Shown piece by piece: positions 8,391-17,726 of a stretch of DNA of 64,000 nt (positions within the stretch are counted from its first letter, which is position 1; every line of letters starts with the position of its first letter). Origin of the DNA: Opitutia bacterium (GTDB lineage: Bacteria; Verrucomicrobiota; Verrucomicrobiia; Opitutales; Opitutaceae); contig CANJCM010000001.1 in NCBI GenBank assembly GCA_947472765.1, positions 1-64,000 of the forward strand. Reading direction: 5' to 3'. A model generated the notes under the pieces. The model ran no database searches. It was given only the letters and a program-made list of their open reading frames with translations, and was not told where the DNA came from. Both the position numbers and the translations under genes were made by a program.

Positions 8391-9893
8391 GTGCTTGGCT
8401 GGTTCGCTGACATCTTTCGATTGGCGTGGGGCCTGATCTACTGGAACGCGCGCAAAGCCTGGTTCCAGTATCGTCGGGGCCGAAGCGCGTGCCCGTGTCA
8501 GGCGCCCAGCGATTCGGGCCGCGCGTACGAGACGAGCTGCGAGGCGGCGATGTCGTGGCACCGGCAGAAGCGTTTCCAGCGCGTGTGCCCATTGCTCGTC
8601 GAGACCGCCGATGGCCTGCGTTGTTCGGTCAACGCCGCCGAAGTGCGACCTTTCTGGGGCCGGTTCGGGCGCTATTACGGCGGCGCCGCCCTCGCCCTCT
8701 ATGCCGCCGGGGTGATCGCGGTGTTTGGCTTTCTCCGGACCATTGGGTATCCGATCAGCATCCTGCACGTCGCCCTCCCGCCGCTCTGGCACAAGGTTGG
8801 CCAGGCCCGCGGCTGGTTCTTTGTCGAACAGGCCAGCCGGGCCTTCACCGCCGGCAAACGACCCGAGGGAATCCTCTACCTCGCGAGCGCGTACGACTAT
8901 GATCCCGCCGGCAACTACGAGGCGGGCCTCGCCCTCGCGAAGATCTCCCAAGCCAGCCAACCGGCGCGGTCCGACGAGATGTTCCAACGGCTGCTCCGGG
9001 ATCATCCGACCCGCCGTGCGGCCACCACAGAGGGCTGGTTCCGGGCGCTGCTTCCCCGGGGAGACATGCCCCGGATCATTACGCTCGCCCAAAGCGAAGT
9101 GCTGACCGACCGCGAACACGCGCATGTCTGGATTCGCGCCCTCTGCTTCGCCACCCGCCGGACCCAGGATGACGCCCCGTTGCGCGCCCTGCTCGGGAAT
9201 GCGGACCCCGCCGCGGCCGTCTGGCGTCCCCTGCTCGAAGTGGAGTTGCTCCTCCGCGCCGGAAAAAAACGGGAAGCCCAGGCCGCCATCCTGCAGTCGT
9301 GGCCCGTCAACGCCCCGGCTTTCACGCTGTTCTATCGCGTCAACACGTTGATCGACCTGGGTGCGATTATGCCCGCCCTCGATTTGCTGGCCCAGCACTC
9401 GGAGGTGCTCGACCGACGGGATTCGGCCGCCTTGCGCCTCGACGCATTCGCCGCGCACGGTGCCACCGCGAACCTGAACCAGCAGATCGACGACCTCCTC
9501 GCCGGCCGCCTCGACGCCACCGCCATCCGCATCCTGTGCGCCCATCTCATCCGGCATCCGAATGACGCGGCGTTCGGACGGCTGTGGGATCGAATCGAAC
9601 GGATCGCCCTGCCGATGGACAACGAGACCGTCGGTTCGTGGTTCTCCTTGCTCGCGACGGCGGGAGCGGTTGGCGACACGACCCGGCTGCATCAAGTCAC
9701 CAGCCGGTTGAAGGAATCCTCCAGCACGCCGTTCATCGCGCTCGGCATCGTCGAGTCATTCTTTCGCGGCGAGATGCCGGACCGTGCCATCACAACCCTG
9801 CTCCCCCTGCTACCGCTGCCGCTCGAGGTCACATACGCGCTGCTGGAACGTTATCCGCCGCCCCGTCCGCGCGTGACGGTGCAAATTCCCTGA
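8391..9893 (+). CDS. Cys-rich, single-pass membrane protein with helical repeats, coupled to exosortase
   Basis: This 500-residue protein starts at a GTG and has no clear named family. Residues about 30-85 contain five cysteines ('SACPCQAPS', 'ETSCEAAM', 'RVCPLLV', 'LRCSV') that could bind a metal. A hydrophobic segment 'YYGGAALALYAAGVIAVFGF' follows at about residues 104-123. The remaining C-terminal part is Ala/Leu-rich and helical and resembles degenerate TPR repeats ('GILYLASAYDYDPAGNYEAGLALAKI'). Its stop overlaps the start of the exosortase gene in the sequence TGATG, which indicates translational coupling. A role in the exosortase pathway, for example scaffolding, is inferred from this coupling only. 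Confidence 0.78.
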   Translation: MLGWFADIFRLAWGLIYWNARKAWFQYRRGRSACPCQAPSDSGRAYETSCEAAMSWHRQKRFQRVCPLLVETADGLRCSVNAAEVRPFWGRFGRYYGGAALALYAAGVIAVFGFLRTIGYPISILHVALPPLWHKVGQARGWFFVEQASRAFTAGKRPEGILYLASAYDYDPAGNYEAGLALAKISQASQPARSDEMFQRLLRDHPTRRAATTEGWFRALLPRGDMPRIITLAQSEVLTDREHAHVWIRALCFATRRTQDDAPLRALLGNADPAAAVWRPLLEVELLLRAGKKREAQAAILQSWPVNAPAFTLFYRVNTLIDLGAIMPALDLLAQHSEVLDRRDSAALRLDAFAAHGATANLNQQIDDLLAGRLDATAIRILCAHLIRHPNDAAFGRLWDRIERIALPMDNETVGSWFSLLATAGAVGDTTRLHQVTSRLKESSSTPFIALGIVESFFRGEMPDRAITTLLPLLPLPLEVTYALLERYPPPRPRVTVQIP

Positions 9894-11494
9894 TGTCCAC
9901 GCCGCCCTTCTCGGTTTCCTGGGCGCGGCTCCCCAGGATGGCGCAGATAAACGTCGTCGCCCTCGGCGTCGCCGTCGCGGTGCTGAGCGCGCGGCTCTGG
10001 CCGGATTGGCGGGGCAACCCGGATCTCTCCCACGGGTTCTTCATGCCGATCGTTTTTCTGGCGCTCCTCTGGGAGGGCCGCGCCAACGGCACGCCTCGTT
10101 ATCTGCGGCGCACCGTCGGGCTGAATGTCGGATTTGTGACCCTGCTCGGCGGCGCACTGGCGGCGCTGACGGCGGCGGGGCTTTACGCCGCGGCGGTGGA
10201 TTGGACGCATGCAATTGTCACCGCCACGCTCACGTTCTCCGTGGTGCTTTTCCTCGGCGCCGCCTTGCTGCACTATGCGGCGGAAGACACCCGCCTCATT
10301 GGCTTTAACTGGCCGGCCATCGTGGCGATTGTTCTCTGGCTCCTGACGGCGCCGATTCCACCCGGGACGTACACCCGGCTCACCCTCGGACTGCAGTTAT
10401 GGGTCAGCGAAAGTGTCCTCCACACGCTGCACCTGGTCGGCGTGCCGGCGATCCGCCATGGCAACATCATCGAACTCGCCAACACCACGGTCGGCGTCGA
10501 AGAGGCCTGCAGCGGCGTGCGCAGCCTCATTTCGTGCGTTTTTGCGGGCTTCTTCTTTTCGGCGACGCTGGTGCGGAGAACGGGCGCACGTGCGCTCATC
10601 ATCCTGCTCGCCGCACCGCTCGCGCTGGGAATGAATTTCCTTCGTTCGCTTACCCTCACGTTGTTGTCCAACGGCGGCGTCGATATCTCGGGTACCTGGC
10701 ACGATGTGACAGGCTTCGCGGTCCTCGGAGTCACCGCTGCCATCCTCGGGGGACTCGCCGTCGCGCTCGAGCCGGCTCGGCGCGCCGTGCCCGTCGCTCC
10801 CGCCGCCGCCCCGAACCCAACGCCCCTCGCCCTTTGGCGGTTCCGTACTCTCGCGGCCGGCACGCTGCTCGCCACGGCCCTTGTGGTCGTCTTTGTCCTG
10901 AACACGCGGCCTTCGATTCGCCGCGACGTCCCGCCGCCCGATTTGCTCGGCCTGCTGCCTGCCGCGGCGGACGGCTGGGAAGTGCAGACCAGCGACCTCT
11001 ACCAATTCTCGGGCCTCCTGCAGACGAACTACCTTGCCCAGCGCCGTTACCGGCGCACCACGGGCTCCGATCCCACGGAGGTCACACTTTACCTGGCGTA
11101 CTGGCGCGCCGGACAGGCACCGGTCAGTCTGGTGGCGTCGCATACCCCGGATGCCTGCCTGCCAGGTTCCGGCTGGACGCCCCTGCCCACCTCGCCGCCC
11201 CGCGTGCAGCTTGACCTCGAAGACCGCACGATCGCCGACGCTGAGTACCGGCTCTTCCAATCGGGTGACTCGCCGCAACACGTCTGGTTCTGGCACCTCT
11301 ACGACGGGCGAACGATTTCCTACCGCGATCCCTACTCGGCCACGGAACTCCTGCGCATTGCCTGGCGCTACGGCTTTCGGCACGACGGGGATCAAGTCTT
11401 CGTGCGGCTCTCGAGCAATCGTCCGTGGGCCCAGATCGCCCAGGAACCGCTTGTGGGCACCTTGTTCGGCCGGCTGAAGGGTCTCGGCCTGTAA
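9893..11494 (+). CDS. Exosortase fused to a C-terminal EpsI domain
   Basis: The 533-residue protein has about eight N-terminal membrane helices forming an exosortase, the transpeptidase-like enzyme that processes PEP-CTERM-type sorting tails. The catalytic triad is visible: Cys206 in 'VEEACSGVRSL', Arg251 in 'NFLRSLTL' and His270 in 'GTWHDVTG'. After a further helix ('TLLATALVVVFVL', about residue 323) comes an EpsI domain with 'HTPDACLPGSGW' (Cys422), as in exosortase systems linked to exopolysaccharide export. The ATG overlaps the previous stop by one base. No PEP-CTERM substrate or polysaccharide gene is seen in the window, so its substrates are encoded elsewhere. Confidence 0.9.
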   Translation: MSTPPFSVSWARLPRMAQINVVALGVAVAVLSARLWPDWRGNPDLSHGFFMPIVFLALLWEGRANGTPRYLRRTVGLNVGFVTLLGGALAALTAAGLYAAAVDWTHAIVTATLTFSVVLFLGAALLHYAAEDTRLIGFNWPAIVAIVLWLLTAPIPPGTYTRLTLGLQLWVSESVLHTLHLVGVPAIRHGNIIELANTTVGVEEACSGVRSLISCVFAGFFFSATLVRRTGARALIILLAAPLALGMNFLRSLTLTLLSNGGVDISGTWHDVTGFAVLGVTAAILGGLAVALEPARRAVPVAPAAAPNPTPLALWRFRTLAAGTLLATALVVVFVLNTRPSIRRDVPPPDLLGLLPAAADGWEVQTSDLYQFSGLLQTNYLAQRRYRRTTGSDPTEVTLYLAYWRAGQAPVSLVASHTPDACLPGSGWTPLPTSPPRVQLDLEDRTIADAEYRLFQSGDSPQHVWFWHLYDGRTISYRDPYSATELLRIAWRYGFRHDGDQVFVRLSSNRPWAQIAQEPLVGTLFGRLKGLGL

Positions 11495-11575
11495 TATTCG
11501 CGGGGTCGTGGCACCCACCCAAATCGGGGGCTTCGACACACTTCCACCGCTTCCCGGCGCGCCCCACGGTGGCAC

Positions 11576-11668
11576 ATGCCCTTCTCCACCACCGCCTCGG
11601 AACGCAAAATTCTCACGGCCCTCGCCGCGCTCATCGTGCTTGGCCTGATCGGGATGGCGCTCCTCTAA
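11576..11668 (+). CDS. Candidate 30-residue single-pass membrane peptide
   Basis: Eighty-one bases after the exosortase stop, an ATG opens a frame of 30 codons ending TAA. The product begins MPFSTTASERK and continues as one hydrophobic helix, ILTALAALIVLGLIGMALL, reaching the C-terminus. A short polar head with Arg and Lys followed by a helix is what a small inner-membrane protein looks like. Position behind the exosortase gene suggests a small accessory protein. The evidence is composition and context only, and no ribosome-binding site is obvious. Confidence 0.45.
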   Translation: MPFSTTASERKILTALAALIVLGLIGMALL

Positions 11669-11696
11669 GGCGGATGAAGAAACACCGTAGCCATCC

Positions 11697-11781
11697 GGGC
11701 GCGGACGAGTGTCGGGACGGAAGACAAGGGTAACGAGGCCCGCCCCTCCACCCCTTCGTCGGGCGCGCCTCGTGCGCGCCC
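11697..11781. repeat. REP family Y pair, one copy interrupted
   Basis: The plus copy at 11761-11781 is a perfect hairpin (GGGCGCGC/GCGCGCCC, loop CTCGT). Upstream, the two halves of a minus-strand copy lie at 11697-11709 and 11735-11749, separated by about 25 bases that are not part of the family. The pair orientation is the same as at 4984-5041. Confidence 0.6.
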
Positions 11782-11786
11782 GCGTC

Positions 11787-14700
11787 TTACACGTGCTGCC
11801 CCACCTCACGCACGGGAAGGTGCGAGGCGGGTTCGGCGCCGTCGGCGACGGCCTTGGGCCGGCGATCCTTGGCGAGGAAGGTGTAGAAGGTCGGCACCAC
11901 GAAGAGCGTGAAGAACGTTCCGATCGACATGCCGCTGGCGATGACAAGACCGATCGAGAACCGGCTGGCGGCGCCCGCCCCACTGGCGGTGACGAGCGGC
12001 AGAACGCCGAGCACCATCGCCGCGGTGGTCATCAAAATCGGACGCAGCCGCACGCCGGCCGCATGCTGGGCGGCGTCGCGGATCGAGAGTCCCCGTTCCT
12101 CCTGGAGCTTGTTCGCAAACTCCACGATCAGGATGCCGTGCTTCGTAATCAGTCCCACGAGCGTGATCAGTCCGACCTGCGTGTAGATGTTCAACGTCGC
12201 GAAACCGAAGAAGAGGAAAACCATCGCGCCCGCGATCGAGAGTGGCACCGACATCATGATGATGAAGGGATCGCGGAAGCTTTCGTACTGCGCGGCGAGC
12301 ACGAGGAAGATCACGAGCACCGCGAGGGTGAAGGTGCTGGTGAGCGAGCTGCCCTCCTGCACGAACTGCCGCGAGGTGCCGGCGTAATCGACGGTGAAGC
12401 CGAGCGGGAACGACTGCGCCTGCGTCCGCAGGTAGTCGAGGGCCTGCCCCTGCGAAACGCCCGGAGCCGGCAGGAATGAAACCGTCGCGGCATTGAGTTG
12501 CTGGAAGCGCCTCAGCTCCCGGGGCTGGGTCGACTCGCGCAGGGTCGCAAAGGTCGCAACCGAAACGAGCCCGCCCTTGGTGGTCGAGACATAGTAATCC
12601 TTGAGCTGCTCCGGGTTCAGCCGGGCGAGCCGCGTCACCTGTGGAATGATTTTGTAGGCGCGCCCCTCGATCGCGAACCGGCCCACGTAGCCGCCGCCGA
12701 GCATCGAGCCAAGATCCGCGGCGATCTGCTGCATGTTCACGCCGAGCGCGGCCGCCTTCTCGCGATCGATCTCGATGTCGATCTGCGGCTGGTCGAACTT
12801 GAGGTTCGAATCCCCGAAAACAAACAGGCCGCTCTTCATGGCCTGCTGGACGAGATCGTCCGCGACTTCCGCCACGCGCTGCGGACTTTCGGTCGAGCCG
12901 ATCACGAACTGCACGGGCAACCCGCCGGCCGAACCCGGCAGCGGCGGACGCTGGAACGCCGCCGTGTTTACGCCCGACACTGTCGCGACCCGGCCCTGAA
13001 TCTCGGCGAGCAACTCCGCCGCGCCGCGTTTGCGCTGGCTCCAGGGCTTGAGCCGCCAGCCGATGAAGGCCGTGTTCGGGGTGCCGCCAAAGCCGCTGAG
13101 TTGGAAAATTTCGGCCGTCTCGTCCGGATAATTCCGGCGGATCACCTCGGACACTTGATCGGCAAACATCTCGGTCTGCTCGATCGTCGCGTTCGGCGCC
13201 GCCTGGGCCTGCATGAAGATGATCCCGTCGTCCTCGGAAGGCGCCAGTTCACTCTTCGACATCATCACGAAGGGAATGATCGATCCAAAGACCAGCACCG
13301 CCACGACCACGACGGCCGGGCGCGTCTCCAGCACCGTGTGCAGGACGCGTTCGTAGAGCGCTTGCAGTTTCTGGAAGCCGGTGTCGAGCAGATGCTCGAG
13401 CCCACGCGGATTTGGATTATGCCGCAGAATCCGCGAGGACAGCATCGGCGTCAGCGTCAGCGCGACGAAGCCCGAGATCACCACCGCCCCGGCGAGCGTG
13501 AACGCGAACTCGCGAAACAGCGCCCCGGTAAGTCCGGTTTGGAAGCCCAGCGGGGCGAACACCGCCACCAGCGTGATCGACATCGTGATCACCGGGCCGA
13601 TGAGTTCGCGCGCGCCCTGCAGGGCCGCGGCCAGCGGGGCGAGCCCCTCCTCGATGTGCCGGTGGATGTTTTCCACCACGATGATGGCGTCGTCCACCAC
13701 GAGGCCGATCGCCAGCACCATCGCCAGCAAGGTCAGCAGGTTGATCGTGAAGCCCATCGCCAGCATCAGCGTGCAGGCACCGACGATGGAGAGCGGAATC
13801 GCCACGATCGGAATGAATACCGAGCGGAACGAACCGAGGAAGAGGTAGATGACGACGACGACGATGAACATCGCCTCGATCAGCGTCTTCATGACCTCGC
13901 GAATGGAGTCGGTGATGAACTCGGTGAGGTCCGCGACGACCTTCGCTTTGAGCCCCGGAGGCAGCTGCGCCTGCAACTCGGGCATGACCTCGCGGACCCG
14001 TTGCATCACATCGATCGCGTTCGCGGTCGGGAGCGCGAAGATGCCGATGAAGACGCCGTTCTGGCCCGAGAACTTCACCGACGTGTTGTAATCCTCGGCG
14101 CCGAGCACGACATCGGCGATATCCCGCAGCCGGACGAGTTCGTCGTTCTTCTCCCGGACGATGATATCGCGAAACTCCGCCACCGAGCGCAGATCCGTCT
14201 GCGCGGTGAGGTAGACCGTGAGCATCGAACCCTTGGTCTGGCCCACGGCGGAGAGGAAGCTCTGCGATGCGAGTGCCGCCCGCACTTCCGCCGCGCCGAG
14301 ACCGAGCGCCGCCATGCGATCCGGCTTCAGCCAGATGCGCATGGAGAAGGTCCGCGCGCCGAGCACATCGGCCCGCTGCACCCCGGGCACGGTGGACAAC
14401 TTCGGCTGCACCACGCGCACGAGGTAGTCTGTGATCTGGTTGGCCTCGAGGGTGTCGCTGTAGAAACCGAGATACGCCGACGCCGTGGTTTCACCGACCG
14501 AGACGTCGAGCACCGGCGATTCCGCGCCGGCCGGCAGATCGCCGCGGACTTTGTTCACCTTGGCGGTGATTTGAGTCAGCGCGTCGTTCGGATCGAAGTT
14601 CAACCGCAGTCGCGCCGTGATGCTGGCGAAGCCCTGGCGGCTCGACGACTCGACGTAATCGATGCCATCCGCCGAGGCGATTTCACGCTCGAGTGGTGTC

Positions 14701-14891
14701 GTGACGAAGCCGCGGACGAGGTCGGCGTTCGCGCCGGGATAGACGACGCTGACGGTAACGACCGCGTTGTCCGTGCGCGGGTACTGCCGCACCGTAAGCG
14801 AGCGGATCGATTGCCACCCGGCCAGCAGCAGGAAGAGGTTGACTACCGTCGCGAGCACCGGACGGCGGATGAAGAGATCCGTGAATTTCAT
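11787..14891 (-). CDS. RND multidrug efflux transporter, inner-membrane permease (HAE1 type)
   Basis: At 1034 residues this is a full-length AcrB/MexB-type proton-driven permease. It starts 'MKFTDLFIRRPVLATVVNLF' and shows the duplicated RND layout: TM1, a large periplasmic loop with 'YPGANADLVRGFVTTPLERE', then TM2-6 with 'AIGLVVDDAIIVVENIHRH' carrying the proton-relay Asp pair in TM4. A second periplasmic loop and TM8-12 follow. It would pump hydrophobic drugs or metabolites from the periplasm. The adaptor gene precedes it with a 10-base gap. No outer-membrane channel gene is next to the pair, so it likely uses a channel encoded elsewhere. Confidence 0.93.
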   Translation of the reverse strand: MKFTDLFIRRPVLATVVNLFLLLAGWQSIRSLTVRQYPRTDNAVVTVSVVYPGANADLVRGFVTTPLEREIASADGIDYVESSSRQGFASITARLRLNFDPNDALTQITAKVNKVRGDLPAGAESPVLDVSVGETTASAYLGFYSDTLEANQITDYLVRVVQPKLSTVPGVQRADVLGARTFSMRIWLKPDRMAALGLGAAEVRAALASQSFLSAVGQTKGSMLTVYLTAQTDLRSVAEFRDIIVREKNDELVRLRDIADVVLGAEDYNTSVKFSGQNGVFIGIFALPTANAIDVMQRVREVMPELQAQLPPGLKAKVVADLTEFITDSIREVMKTLIEAMFIVVVVIYLFLGSFRSVFIPIVAIPLSIVGACTLMLAMGFTINLLTLLAMVLAIGLVVDDAIIVVENIHRHIEEGLAPLAAALQGARELIGPVITMSITLVAVFAPLGFQTGLTGALFREFAFTLAGAVVISGFVALTLTPMLSSRILRHNPNPRGLEHLLDTGFQKLQALYERVLHTVLETRPAVVVVAVLVFGSIIPFVMMSKSELAPSEDDGIIFMQAQAAPNATIEQTEMFADQVSEVIRRNYPDETAEIFQLSGFGGTPNTAFIGWRLKPWSQRKRGAAELLAEIQGRVATVSGVNTAAFQRPPLPGSAGGLPVQFVIGSTESPQRVAEVADDLVQQAMKSGLFVFGDSNLKFDQPQIDIEIDREKAAALGVNMQQIAADLGSMLGGGYVGRFAIEGRAYKIIPQVTRLARLNPEQLKDYYVSTTKGGLVSVATFATLRESTQPRELRRFQQLNAATVSFLPAPGVSQGQALDYLRTQAQSFPLGFTVDYAGTSRQFVQEGSSLTSTFTLAVLVIFLVLAAQYESFRDPFIIMMSVPLSIAGAMVFLFFGFATLNIYTQVGLITLVGLITKHGILIVEFANKLQEERGLSIRDAAQHAAGVRLRPILMTTAAMVLGVLPLVTASGAGAASRFSIGLVIASGMSIGTFFTLFVVPTFYTFLAKDRRPKAVADGAEPASHLPVREVGQHV

Positions 14892-14901
14892 GCGCGCGGG
14901 C

Positions 14902-16029
14902 TCAGCTCTGGGCGGGAGTCGGCTTCAGGCTGTTGGCCGGCACGACCGTGTTGTTCACGATCACCGCCGAGCCATTGCGCAATTTCATCTGGCCCGCCGT
15001 CACCACCTGCTCCCCGGCCTTGAGCCCATTGAGGATCGCGATGCGGTCGCCCCGCTTCCCGCCGGTGGTGACGAAGCGTTGCTCGGCGACGAGTGACCTG
15101 GCCCCGTCCGTTCCCGCCTTCTCGTTCACGACGAAGACGGAATTTCCATAAGGACTGTAGACCACCGCCGTCGCGGGCAGCTCGAGGACCTTCGTCTCAT
15201 CGGGCAACTGGACCGCCACATGGGCAAAGAGGCCGGCCCGCAGCGACTCGTCGGTGTTTGGCACGACGGCCCGCAGGCGGAGATTGCGCGTGGCCGCGGA
15301 CACCCGCGGATCGATGGCCTCGATCGTGCCCTCGAACACGCGCCCTGGAAATGCGTCCACCTTGACTACGACGGGCAGGCCGACCTTGAGGTTGGGCAGT
15401 TCCTGCTGGGGCAGGGCGAAATCCACGTAGGCCGGATTCACCGCCTCAATCGAGACGATGCTGTCACCCTTGTTGAGAAACTGTCCCACGTTCACCTGCC
15501 GAATTCCCACGCGGCCCGCGAAGGGAGCGACGATCCGCTTCTTGGCGAGCGTGGCCTTGAGCGATTCGATCGCCGCGAGGGCCTCCGCATGATTGGCCTG
15601 CGCGGTATCGAGATCGGAAGCCGTGTTCGCGTTGGTCTCGCGGAGACTCTGGACGCGCTCCAGGGAAGCGGCGGCGAGTCGCGCCCCGGCCTCGAGTCCC
15701 TTCAACTGGGCGACTTCCGTGGCGGTGTCCATTTGCACCAGCACCTCGCCAGCCTTGACCGTTTTCCCGGAATCGAACGCCACCTCGGTCACGCGCCCCT
15801 CGATTTCGCTGCGCAGGGCGACCCCTTGGTAGCTCTCCACCGTACCGACCGCCGAGAGCGTGTTGCGCCAGGCTCCGGACGTGGCAGGTGCGGTGGTGAC
15901 CGCGGCGGCGGGGGGACGCATGGCGGCCATGGCTGCGGCCTCCCGCTTCAGGCTGCGGAACTTCGTTCCAAAGATCGCGGCGACCACCGCGAGGGCGATG
16001 ATCGTGGTGAGGAAAATTCGTTTTTTCAT
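14902..16029 (-). CDS. RND efflux periplasmic adaptor (membrane fusion protein)
   Basis: The 375-residue adaptor starts at the ATG giving 'MKKRIFLTTIIALAVVAAIF', an N-terminal anchor; a TTG five codons upstream was rejected. The layout is a membrane anchor, lipoyl/barrel-sandwich halves ('VALRSEIEGRVTEVAFDSGK' and 'IVAPFAGRVGIRQVNVGQFL') flanking a short helical hairpin rich in Ala and Glu, a beta-barrel domain and a membrane-proximal domain. The hairpin is short (about 60 residues), as in MexJ-type adaptors. It bridges the permease 10 bases downstream to an outer-membrane channel. The two form one operon transcribed leftwards. Confidence 0.92.
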   Translation of the reverse strand: MKKRIFLTTIIALAVVAAIFGTKFRSLKREAAAMAAMRPPAAAVTTAPATSGAWRNTLSAVGTVESYQGVALRSEIEGRVTEVAFDSGKTVKAGEVLVQMDTATEVAQLKGLEAGARLAAASLERVQSLRETNANTASDLDTAQANHAEALAAIESLKATLAKKRIVAPFAGRVGIRQVNVGQFLNKGDSIVSIEAVNPAYVDFALPQQELPNLKVGLPVVVKVDAFPGRVFEGTIEAIDPRVSAATRNLRLRAVVPNTDESLRAGLFAHVAVQLPDETKVLELPATAVVYSPYGNSVFVVNEKAGTDGARSLVAEQRFVTTGGKRGDRIAILNGLKAGEQVVTAGQMKLRNGSAVIVNNTVVPANSLKPTPAQS

Positions 16030-16181
16030 GCAGAAGTCAGGCAAAGGACGGCGGAACGCAGGGAATCGGCCCCGGTGTCCAAGGCGCGCACGTACAGACC
16101 AACATCCATCTGTTGACGCACTTCCCCGAGGTCAGGTTCCATTCGCACTCATGACAGACTGACGCGCCGCGCCACCCGGCG

Positions 16182-17126
16182 TCACGCCTCGCGATTGCGT
16201 GGATGAAATTTAGCGTGGTGCGCCACGAGCCGCTGCGGTTCGACCGCCGTATAGATCTGGGTGGTCGAAATACTGGCATGCCCGAGCATTTCCTGAATCG
16301 CACGCAGGTCGGCGCCGCCGGTGAGCAGATGCGTCGCGAAGGAGTGACGCAGGCCGTGCGGCTTCACGTTCTTCGCCAGGCCCGCCCGCTTCGCCTGCTT
16401 CTTCACGATCATCCACAAGGCCACGCGGGAGAGCGCAAGTCCACGGGGATTGAGGAAAATCTGGCTGCCGGTCTTCGGCTTCACCAGCGCGGGCCGGCCG
16501 GATGTGAGATAGGTCAGCAACGCCTCGCGGGCCTTCTCGCCGACCGGCACGATCCGCTCTTTCGAGCCCTTGCCGAACACACGGATGAAGCCGTGCTCGA
16601 GATCCACCTGCTGCAGGCTGAGAGCCGCAAGTTCGGAAACCCGAAGCCCGCTCGAGTAAAACAACTCCAGCAAGGCACGGTCGCGCAGTGATCGGGCGTC
16701 ACCGCCGTTCGCGGCATTGAGCAGGCGCGAGACTTCGTCCGCGGTGAGCGTCTCGGGAATCTTGCGTCCCGGCTTCGGCCCGCTGAGGAGCGCCGTGAAG
16801 TCATCCTCGCGCAGTTTCTCGCGGACCAGAAAACGCGCCAGCATCCGCAGCGCCGTGAGTTTCCGCGCGAGGCTCGCCACGGCGTAGCGCGCCGTGCTGA
16901 GACCATGGACCCACGACGCGGCCTGCTCCGCGGTGACGCTGCGCCAGCCAGCAACGCCCTGCTGCGCGAAAACCTGCGCCGCCTGATCGAGGTCGCGCCG
17001 ATAGGCGGCGACGGTATTGCGCGAGAGTCCGCGCTCGAGCTCGATGAAGGCGAGAAACGCATCGCGGTCGTCGGCAAAACCGCGGGGGGCGGTCTCGGCG
17101 GGAGTGGGACGCGGGCGCCTCAGCAT
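16182..17126 (-). CDS. xerD: Site-specific tyrosine recombinase XerD/XerC type
   Basis: This 314-residue protein has the N-terminal SAM-like core-binding domain ('DAFLAFIELERGLSRNTVAA') and the C-terminal catalytic domain. The tyrosine recombinase residues are visible: Arg in 'SSGLRVSELAALSL', Lys in 'VFGKGSKERIVPVG', His-x-x-Arg in 'KPHGLRHSFATHLL', His in 'LGHASISTTQIYT' and the Tyr nucleophile in the same block. The overall length fits XerC/XerD, which resolve chromosome dimers at dif. The subtype cannot be fixed without comparison to a second Xer gene. No att-like repeats or integron structure flank it, so it is a housekeeping recombinase rather than a mobile-element integrase. Confidence 0.88.
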   Translation of the reverse strand: MLRRPRPTPAETAPRGFADDRDAFLAFIELERGLSRNTVAAYRRDLDQAAQVFAQQGVAGWRSVTAEQAASWVHGLSTARYAVASLARKLTALRMLARFLVREKLREDDFTALLSGPKPGRKIPETLTADEVSRLLNAANGGDARSLRDRALLELFYSSGLRVSELAALSLQQVDLEHGFIRVFGKGSKERIVPVGEKAREALLTYLTSGRPALVKPKTGSQIFLNPRGLALSRVALWMIVKKQAKRAGLAKNVKPHGLRHSFATHLLTGGADLRAIQEMLGHASISTTQIYTAVEPQRLVAHHAKFHPRNREA

Positions 17127-17204
17127 GACGAAACGTTGAGGCCCGCTTGATCGAATGTCGCCAGCGAATGCGAAGGACGCCGAAAATTGCGGCCGTTGAT
17201 CGTT

Positions 17205-17283
17205 GTAGCCCGCTGGGTGAGCAGCGGGACGACGTACTGCGGAGCGATGCAGAAGAGGTCCCTGCCCTCACGGGCAGGGCTAC
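17205..17283. repeat. Inverted pair of GTAG hairpins (REP family X)
   Basis: In the gap between xerD and infA, a plus-strand copy (17205-17230) reads GTAG followed by stem CCCGCTG/CAGCGGG with a GTGAG-type loop. A minus-strand copy (17258-17283) reads GTAG with stem CCCTGCCC/GGGCAGGG and loop GTGAG. The stems differ but stay paired, and the GTAG ends face outwards. The same pair type occurs at 54262/54312. Confidence 0.78.
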
Positions 17284-17350
17284 CTCGCAATCACATCCAC
17301 CGAAGTGTGAGCCCCTCTTGGAGGGTGGTGCCCGAAGGCCTGAACCTGAC

Positions 17351-17611
17351 TCAGAACCGCCGGCGAGGCGGCGGGGTGTAATTCGGATTCGTTTCCTTCA
17401 TGCGGAACGTGATCCGGGCCTTGTCCAAATCGTACGGGCTCATCTCCATCTTCACCGTGTCGCCAGCGGCGATCTTGATGAAGTTCTTCCGGAGTTTTCC
17501 GGAAATGTGGGCGAGCACGACGTGTCCCGTCGAATTCGACAACTGCACCTTGAACATCGTCCCCGGAAGCACCGCCACGACCTTCCCCTCGACCTCAATC
17601 GACTCAGCCAT
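17351..17611 (-). CDS. infA: Translation initiation factor IF-1
   Basis: The 86-residue protein is an S1-like OB-fold IF-1 with '[20 protein letters not shown]', '[20 protein letters not shown]' and '[20 protein letters not shown]'. It binds the ribosomal A-site during initiation. Most bacterial IF-1 proteins have about 72 residues; here a C-terminal tail ending '[12 protein letters not shown]' adds about 14 residues with prolines and arginines. It stands alone and is divergent from tadA at 17727. Confidence 0.93.
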   Translation of the reverse strand: MAESIEVEGKVVAVLPGTMFKVQLSNSTGHVVLAHISGKLRKNFIKIAAGDTVKMEMSPYDLDKARITFRMKETNPNYTPPPRRRF

Positions 17612-17726
17612 GGGTGTTGCGGGGTTTGTTCGCGGTGCGAATCATCATAGGTTCGTGCTTCAAAAGCACCTTGTAAGGCAGATTTCGGCGGACTTAGTCA
17701 AGGCTTCCCTCCCGCTCGACCCGCCC

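Noticed and set aside
11787-16029. Outer-membrane channel gene completing the RND efflux operon
   Set aside because: Neither side of the permease-adaptor pair has a TolC-like gene; upstream is xerD and downstream is the exosortase module.
16182-17126. Integrase of a genomic island
   Set aside because: The protein is XerD-like in length and motifs, no tRNA or att repeats flank it, and neighbours are housekeeping genes.
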